Of a stretch of DNA of 61,828 nt, positions 57,666 through 61,828 are shown piece after piece. The DNA lies in contig CAZWMS010000005.1 of assembly GCA_964635015.1 (NCBI GenBank), positions 1 to 61,828 of the forward strand. Reading direction: 5' to 3'. A program made the position numbers and the translations under genes. Under the pieces are notes generated by a model that saw nothing but the letters and a program-made list of their open reading frames with translations, made no database searches and was not told the origin of the DNA. The stretch is from CAJWPI01 sp964635015 (GTDB lineage: Bacteria > Pseudomonadota > Gammaproteobacteria > Magnimaribacterales > Magnimaribacteraceae). Within the stretch, counting starts at the first letter, position 1. Every line of letters begins with the position of its first letter.

Positions 57666-59021
57666 CTATTTTTTTCTTAGGGTATTAATTAAAAATTCAG
57701 AAAAATTTTCAACTGTATCAAACCATATATCTTTATTTGTTGTAATCTTTCCGTAGCCCCATGCTGCATGAATAAAATGAGTTTTAGATCTTTCAGCAGT
57801 CAAACGATCAACTTCCATATCTCCAATATATATAGTCTGATCGGGGTCTATTCCAACTTTGATACAAGCCAAGAGAAGTTGATCTGGATTGGGCTTCCCC
57901 CTGCCAATATCAACATCCTCTGGGGTTATTAATGCGTCAAATTTAATTCTTGGAAAATACCTTTCAACAATCTCCTTAACTCTACATGCTGATTTTGAAC
58001 TCACAATGCTTATTTTTAAATTGGCCGTCTTGATTTTATCCAACGCATCTTCTATACCGGGAACAAGTCTAACTGAATCGACAAGTGATCTAGCTTTTTT
58101 TTCGTATTCTTCAGTCAGCAAATCAAAGGAATCATCTGGCACTTTTAACAAGATAAGAATATCTTGAAATGGTTTTCCAATATGTTCCTGATATGAGCTA
58201 AAAGGAATTGATAATTTAACTGCCTTTGTAGCATGAAGCCATGATGCCTCCATTATTTCTATGCTGTCAATTAATACACCATCCATATCAAATGCAACAT
58301 GTCTTATTTTCTCATTTAAAGTACTCGCTTGTGCAAGGTTGACAATAAATGAATCTTGGCTAGGTAAATTTTTTAGTGCCTGATCAAAATCAAGTAATTG
58401 AGTAGCGAGTGCAAAGTCTTTTGGATTATCAATATCAACAGCCTCTTTGTCACTAACTTCAACAAGAAATGACTTTCCATTTATTCTGGTGTTTGTTCGT
58501 AAATAATCATCTCGTTTAAATACATAAAAGCCGCTTGTTTCTGCATAAACCGGTTCCAAATCTTGTGTCTGCTCCATATTGGCGGTATTGTAATTCACCG
58601 CTCTCCCTGCATGCCAACAATATGTCTGAAGACGTTGTACTGAGAATGAAGAATCATATTCTCCAGAAACAATGGAATTAATTCCACTAATTATAGATTT
58701 CGTGGTAATGAATGGACCGGGAACCTGGGCTATTACCAAAATATCAGCACTTACGCTCTCTACAGCATACCTAAAAAGCTCATTTGCTTTAATGTCATCT
58801 CCATCTAACCTGCTAGGCCTAACTAGGAGCCTAACGCCCTCTGGCAATAATGACATAATTTTAGATTGACTTGTATAACAATAGACTTCTTCAATTTCTG
58901 TAACTGCCAAAAGCGTTTCAAAAATATAATTGGCAAGAGGTCGGTCACCAAGCATTAAAAAATTCTTGTTTGGTAAACGCCTAGAATTTAGCTTTATTGG
59001 TACAATTGCAGATATGTTCAT
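57666..59021 (-). CDS. Fused CMP-sugar synthetase (NeuA-like) and HAD phosphatase
   Basis: A 451-residue two-domain protein. Residues 1-225 are a cytidylyltransferase: ISAIVPIKLNSRRLPNKN (nucleotide-binding), LVIAQVPGPFITT, ETSGFYVFKRDDYL and VSDKEAVDIDNPKDF, as in acylneuraminate or related CMP-ulosonate synthetases. Residues 240-451 are a HAD domain: FDMDGVLIDS (motif I), IVSSKS (motif II), the lysine in GRGKPNPDQ and YIGDMEVDRLTAE. It may strip a sugar phosphate and activate the sugar. ATG start inside a tandem repeat. It precedes the pyrophosphatase, which would remove released pyrophosphate only if in the same compartment. Confidence 0.8.
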   Translation of the reverse strand: MNISAIVPIKLNSRRLPNKNFLMLGDRPLANYIFETLLAVTEIEEVYCYTSQSKIMSLLPEGVRLLVRPSRLDGDDIKANELFRYAVESVSADILVIAQVPGPFITTKSIISGINSIVSGEYDSSFSVQRLQTYCWHAGRAVNYNTANMEQTQDLEPVYAETSGFYVFKRDDYLRTNTRINGKSFLVEVSDKEAVDIDNPKDFALATQLLDFDQALKNLPSQDSFIVNLAQASTLNEKIRHVAFDMDGVLIDSIEIMEASWLHATKAVKLSIPFSSYQEHIGKPFQDILILLKVPDDSFDLLTEEYEKKARSLVDSVRLVPGIEDALDKIKTANLKISIVSSKSACRVKEIVERYFPRIKFDALITPEDVDIGRGKPNPDQLLLACIKVGIDPDQTIYIGDMEVDRLTAERSKTHFIHAAWGYGKITTNKDIWFDTVENFSEFLINTLRKK

Positions 59022-59067
59022 TTGTTTATTTGTTTATTTGTTTATTTGTTTATTTGTTTATTTGTTC
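59020..59067. repeat. 8-bp tandem repeat abutting the NeuA/HAD start codon
   Basis: ATTTGTTT on the plus strand occurs five times perfectly (59020-59059), then once with one change (59060-59067). On the coding (minus) strand this is AAACAAAT repeated up to and into the ATG at 59021. It fills the untranslated leader between the ABC gene's stop (with TATAAAT just there) and the start. Copy-number change would alter leader length by eight bases per unit. Confidence 0.9.
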
Positions 59068-59083
59068 TATCAAGAAATTTATA

Positions 59084-60850
59084 CTAGGAAGGTTTTTTGA
59101 CAACTTCGTCATAACTACCAGTATCTGTAATCCTACCTTCCTTCATGCGATAAATTCGATCACAATGTTTAATTGTGCTCATTCTATGAGCAATAATAAT
59201 AATAGTTTTTTTACCTTTCATAAGAAGAGTTTCTTTAATAATTTCTCTCTCGGTCTCATTATCTAGCGCACTTGTCGCCTCATCCATAATTAATATATCT
59301 CGACCAAAATAAAATGAACGCGCTAATGCCACGCGTTGTCTCTGCCCTCCAGACAGCCGCAGTCCAGATTCACCAATATTAGTTTTTATGCCATCGGGAA
59401 GTGTTTCTACAAAATTAGATAATTGCGCCTGTTTTATAGAGTCAACCACTCGATCCCTGTCGATATTCTTACTTTCTATGCCCAAGGCTATATTTGCCTC
59501 TAAAGTGTCATCGACTAAAAATATGTCTTGAGGTAAATAGGCAATTTTTTTGCGCCAGGCAGATAAAGAGTCCTTCAATGGTTCATTATTACATAAAAGC
59601 TCGCCTCTCTGAGGCTTCAAAAAACCAAGTATTATATTTACCAATGTAGTTTTTCCAGATCCAGACTCACCAATAATTCCTATAGTCTCATTTTTAAAAA
59701 TACTAATTGATATATTGCTTAATGATGGTTTATCAATATTCGGATATGTAAATCCAACATTATTAAAAGTTAGAGAATTAAATAATGCGATATCAACATC
59801 TCTTTTTGTATCACTCTCTTTTTTATCGCCCTGAACAAGCAACAAATCTTCATATAGGCGTGATATAGCATGCCTACTATAACGAATGTTACCTAGGCTA
59901 GTAGACAAGCTAGTAAATATAGGTGTAAGCCTAATAGAGGCAACACCAAATAAAATAATAGTTGGCACTATCTCATTGAGATTGCCCTGGGTTAATATAG
60001 TAAAAATTACAAATAAAATGATAAAACTCACTAGAAAAAATTCCAAAATGAATTTTGGCATTACTTGGATCAACTCTTGTTTTATATTGTTTTTTGCTAC
60101 TGAAACTACTCCGCTCTTAACAAGATTATAGAAGTATCTCTCCCTTCCAAGTATTTTAATATCTTTATAGCCTGTCATGCCTTCGGTTATACCTCGAAGC
60201 ATGCCTTCGGAGGCCTGATTAGACAATTTACCATACATAAAGAGTTTTCTCTTAAAAAGATAATCATATGTAAAAATTCCGCTACTTAGAAAAAATATAA
60301 GTATAAGGAGCAAGGTAGGGTCTGAGAAAAATAAATAAGACACAATAGCAGAGGCAATAAGAATATCACTAACTGATCTTAGAAGCGTTGCTAGTAAAGC
60401 AGAAAGGCTGCTAGTTAAATTTTGGATTGAATGCAAATGCTCAGATGTGTTTTTTTCTATATACTCCAAGTACGACATATTTTGATATGTCCACATCAAC
60501 GATGTCCTAAGCCTAATCATTACACTGTGACTAAAATTTAAAATTTCTTTATTGACATAAAAAACAAATATTGTTTTAAAGAAAAACAACACTAAAAGCA
60601 CGCCTCCAAGATATATTAATAAAGATTCTCTGGTGTTTGGAATGTTGAAAAAAAATCTTATGCGATCAAAAACTTCTAATGAGCCAATTTCCGACCCGCT
60701 AAAAATAGATAGATACGGCGCAACTAATCCAATAGCAACGACATCTAACATTGACAATAAAAAGAACAAGGCTACTGCGTAAGGTAACTTTCTTTTATCG
60801 CGACCTATTATAAAAAAAATTTCAGATAAGTATTGTAGTAGTCTACCCAT
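59084..60850 (-). CDS. ABC transporter, MsbA/PglK-like fused permease-ATPase
   Basis: A 588-residue ABC half-transporter. About six membrane segments in residues 20-310 are followed by an ATPase domain: Walker A GESGSGKT, Q-loop YLPQDIFLV, signature LSGGQRQRVALARS, Walker B DILIMDEATSALD and the H-loop IIIIAHR. The membrane part with its long loops resembles PglK lipid-linked oligosaccharide flippases and polysaccharide exporters. The ATG at 60850 is chosen over an upstream TTG. It sits in a glycan run with a CMP-sugar synthetase, so flipping or exporting a glycolipid is plausible. Confidence 0.85.
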   Translation of the reverse strand: MGRLLQYLSEIFFIIGRDKRKLPYAVALFFLLSMLDVVAIGLVAPYLSIFSGSEIGSLEVFDRIRFFFNIPNTRESLLIYLGGVLLVLFFFKTIFVFYVNKEILNFSHSVMIRLRTSLMWTYQNMSYLEYIEKNTSEHLHSIQNLTSSLSALLATLLRSVSDILIASAIVSYLFFSDPTLLLILIFFLSSGIFTYDYLFKRKLFMYGKLSNQASEGMLRGITEGMTGYKDIKILGRERYFYNLVKSGVVSVAKNNIKQELIQVMPKFILEFFLVSFIILFVIFTILTQGNLNEIVPTIILFGVASIRLTPIFTSLSTSLGNIRYSRHAISRLYEDLLLVQGDKKESDTKRDVDIALFNSLTFNNVGFTYPNIDKPSLSNISISIFKNETIGIIGESGSGKTTLVNIILGFLKPQRGELLCNNEPLKDSLSAWRKKIAYLPQDIFLVDDTLEANIALGIESKNIDRDRVVDSIKQAQLSNFVETLPDGIKTNIGESGLRLSGGQRQRVALARSFYFGRDILIMDEATSALDNETEREIIKETLLMKGKKTIIIIAHRMSTIKHCDRIYRMKEGRITDTGSYDEVVKKPS

Positions 60851-60871
60851 TCTCAACAAATGTCCTATGAA

Positions 60872-61708
60872 TTAATCCTTACAAAGCATTCTATCTATCT
60901 TGGCAAGTAACTTTACTTGGCAATCTACCTTTGTAAGGAAAGAATGTATACTAAACTTTTCATCTTGAATCATTCTTTTTATGTAGTGCAAATTTATGAA
61001 CTTTTCAGCCATTAAATCTAGCCTCCTATAAACATTGTTTGGCGTCTTATATATCGACATCAAGCATTGAAAATACGAAATTTTATCAATATGGCTAGTG
61101 AAATACATATCATACCCATAGATATTGACTTTATTCGCAACTTTAGCAAGGCAAGCAACAGCCGTTAAACCAGATCCTAAGGGCCTATCTCCAGTTTTAT
61201 GTTTTACAGACAGCCTAAGTTTTTCATTGTTTTGAAATACACTTAGATGCTCGCCACCCTTTAAGCGGTACTCATTGCTATTAACAAATGCAAGTCCTTC
61301 AGGATCTGGATCAACAAGAATTATTGGGTGCAAGTTGTGTTTTTTCATTTTCATGAATATATCGCCATCTCCAGTAATATAGATTGATTCGTCAGCCTCT
61401 CCTTTTTTATAGACATTTACATAGAAAGTTGGTAGTTGATAATTAATACTGTTTGAAACCTTAGATGCTGAAACTCCTCGCATTACAATATTAATCTCTC
61501 TAATTTTTTTCAATCCCTTAGTCTGTATAGAAAAATCATCTAAAAGATTATTCGTCTTGTTAATTCTTTCATGAAACCCTATGAACCCAACATCTTTATA
61601 AAATTTAAAAAAGAATTTGTTAACCAGAACTTCATTAAAGTGAAACAAAATTAAGACGATAATAGGAGATATTCTTTCCGTGATAAAATTTTCAAGAGAG
61701 AAATGCAT
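60872..61708 (-). CDS. Uncharacterised protein, possibly sialyltransferase-fold (GT29/DUF115-like)
   Basis: A 278-residue protein not firmly recognised. NIVMRGVSASKVSNSI, PTFYVNVYKKGEADESIYITGDG and especially RPLGSGLTAVACLAKVANKVNIYGYDMYF resemble the L-type and S-type motifs of GT29 sialyltransferases and DUF115 relatives. The neighbour encodes a CMP-sugar synthetase, the donor maker for that class. The last 60 residues are basic and may bind membrane. Start ATG at 61708; a TTG at 61723 is also open. The 58 bases to the glmS stop hold no obvious promoter. Confidence 0.45.
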   Translation of the reverse strand: MHFSLENFITERISPIIVLILFHFNEVLVNKFFFKFYKDVGFIGFHERINKTNNLLDDFSIQTKGLKKIREINIVMRGVSASKVSNSINYQLPTFYVNVYKKGEADESIYITGDGDIFMKMKKHNLHPIILVDPDPEGLAFVNSNEYRLKGGEHLSVFQNNEKLRLSVKHKTGDRPLGSGLTAVACLAKVANKVNIYGYDMYFTSHIDKISYFQCLMSIYKTPNNVYRRLDLMAEKFINLHYIKRMIQDEKFSIHSFLTKVDCQVKLLAKIDRMLCKD

Positions 61709-61766
61709 ATATTTTTTAATCAAAAAAATTACTTATAATGTATTCGCGTTAATTCGGCAAACGAAA

Positions 61767-61828
61767 CTACTCTACCGTTACAGACTTAGCCAGGTTCCTT
61801 GGCTGGTCTATGTCCGTCCCCTTCAATA
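61767..61828 (-). CDS. glmS: Glucosamine-6-phosphate synthase GlmS, C-terminal end
   Basis: The last 20 residues are visible, reading KGTDIDQPRNLAKSVTVE then TAG, the almost invariant C-terminus of GlmS. The rest lies beyond the right edge. GlmS makes glucosamine-6-phosphate from fructose-6-phosphate and glutamine, feeding UDP-GlcNAc for the cell wall and surface glycans. It is upstream of the glycan genes on the same strand. It also marks a chromosomal site often used by Tn7-like elements, though no such element is seen here. Confidence 0.92.
   Translation of the reverse strand, partial: LKGTDIDQPRNLAKSVTVE

Noticed and set aside
58997..59266. A plus-strand frame with a repeating FVYLFI pattern.
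   Set aside because: The repeat of residues is simply the 8-bp tandem repeat read in three frames; it overlaps the real ABC and NeuA/HAD genes.
1..61828. CRISPR arrays, transposases, integrases and complete tRNA or rRNA genes.
   Set aside because: I looked for regularly spaced repeats, DDE or recombinase motifs and full cloverleaf patterns and saw none; only the tRNA-Phe 3' fragments are present.

Overview
The window reads as one contiguous piece of an AT-rich, streamlined gammaproteobacterial chromosome. The gene families (RppH, HspQ, UvrD, MetX/MetW, LipA/LipB, a TonB2/TtpC-type energising complex, TRAP transporter, phytanoyl-CoA-dioxygenase-like proteins), the very short or negative gene spacing, the many TTG/GTG starts and a SAM-II-type riboswitch ahead of metX all fit an uncultured marine lineage such as SAR86 or a relative. 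That placement is inference; no rRNA gene is present to test it.

Layout. (1) 1-10034: a surface-glycan region. It starts with the end of a PhyH-like gene. A minus-strand cluster follows: acyl carrier protein, PhyH oxygenase, GNAT-like protein, SDR, KAS III, methyltransferase, GT2 glycosyltransferase, GT-C membrane protein and OafA-type acyltransferase. An FkbM methyltransferase comes last. Two direct copies of a tRNA-Phe 3' end (254-282 and 9076-9104; the second belongs to a 3' half-tRNA) bracket the cluster, so it may be cargo of a tRNA-targeting integrative element. (2) 10142-14946: small accessory enzymes (DUF1295, DUF2141, GFA, ABM monooxygenase, FAD reductase, HspQ). They are interrupted at about 12030-12960 by a visibly GC-richer patch with two flavin/F420 split-barrel oxidoreductases. 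(3) 14943-27586: an aminotransferase, the glycine cleavage operon gcvT-gcvH-gcvP, HAD, RppH, a TANGO2-like protein, a TauE permease, a DUF4212/SSS symporter, then lgt-thyA-folA. (4) 27583-32828: a minus-strand TonB2 system (DUF3450, TtpC, ExbB, ExbD, TonB, TPR protein) with a recognisable promoter. (5) 32980-41404: a fused DUF1295-phosphatidylserine decarboxylase gene, efp, argS, yggS, proC and yggT; then metX-metW-rdgB behind a SAM-II-like aptamer and an intrinsic terminator. (6) 41401-55268: trmB, thiG, thiS, rpoH, cysQ, fatty-acid genes, yaaA, a TRAP transporter split around lipA-lipB, uvrD and a MazG-like gene. (7) 55265-61828: an FAD monooxygenase, a decayed GIY-YIG/DUF123 gene and an exported pyrophosphatase. 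A second glycan region follows (CMP-sugar synthetase/HAD fusion, 8-bp tandem repeat at its start codon, ABC flippase-like exporter, possible sialyltransferase-fold protein), and the window closes on the last codons of glmS.

How the genes work together. LipB/LipA make the lipoyl group that GcvH carries. ThyA and FolA use the folate one-carbon pool fed by GcvT. TonB2/TtpC would energise outer-membrane receptors for scavenging, and the TRAP and SSS systems import organic acids. The two glycan regions would diversify the cell surface. The items most deserving follow-up are the tRNA-Phe-bracketed glycan/acyl cluster, the PSD fusion, the riboswitch-terminator ahead of metX, the start-codon tandem repeat, and the GC-rich oxidoreductase pair.
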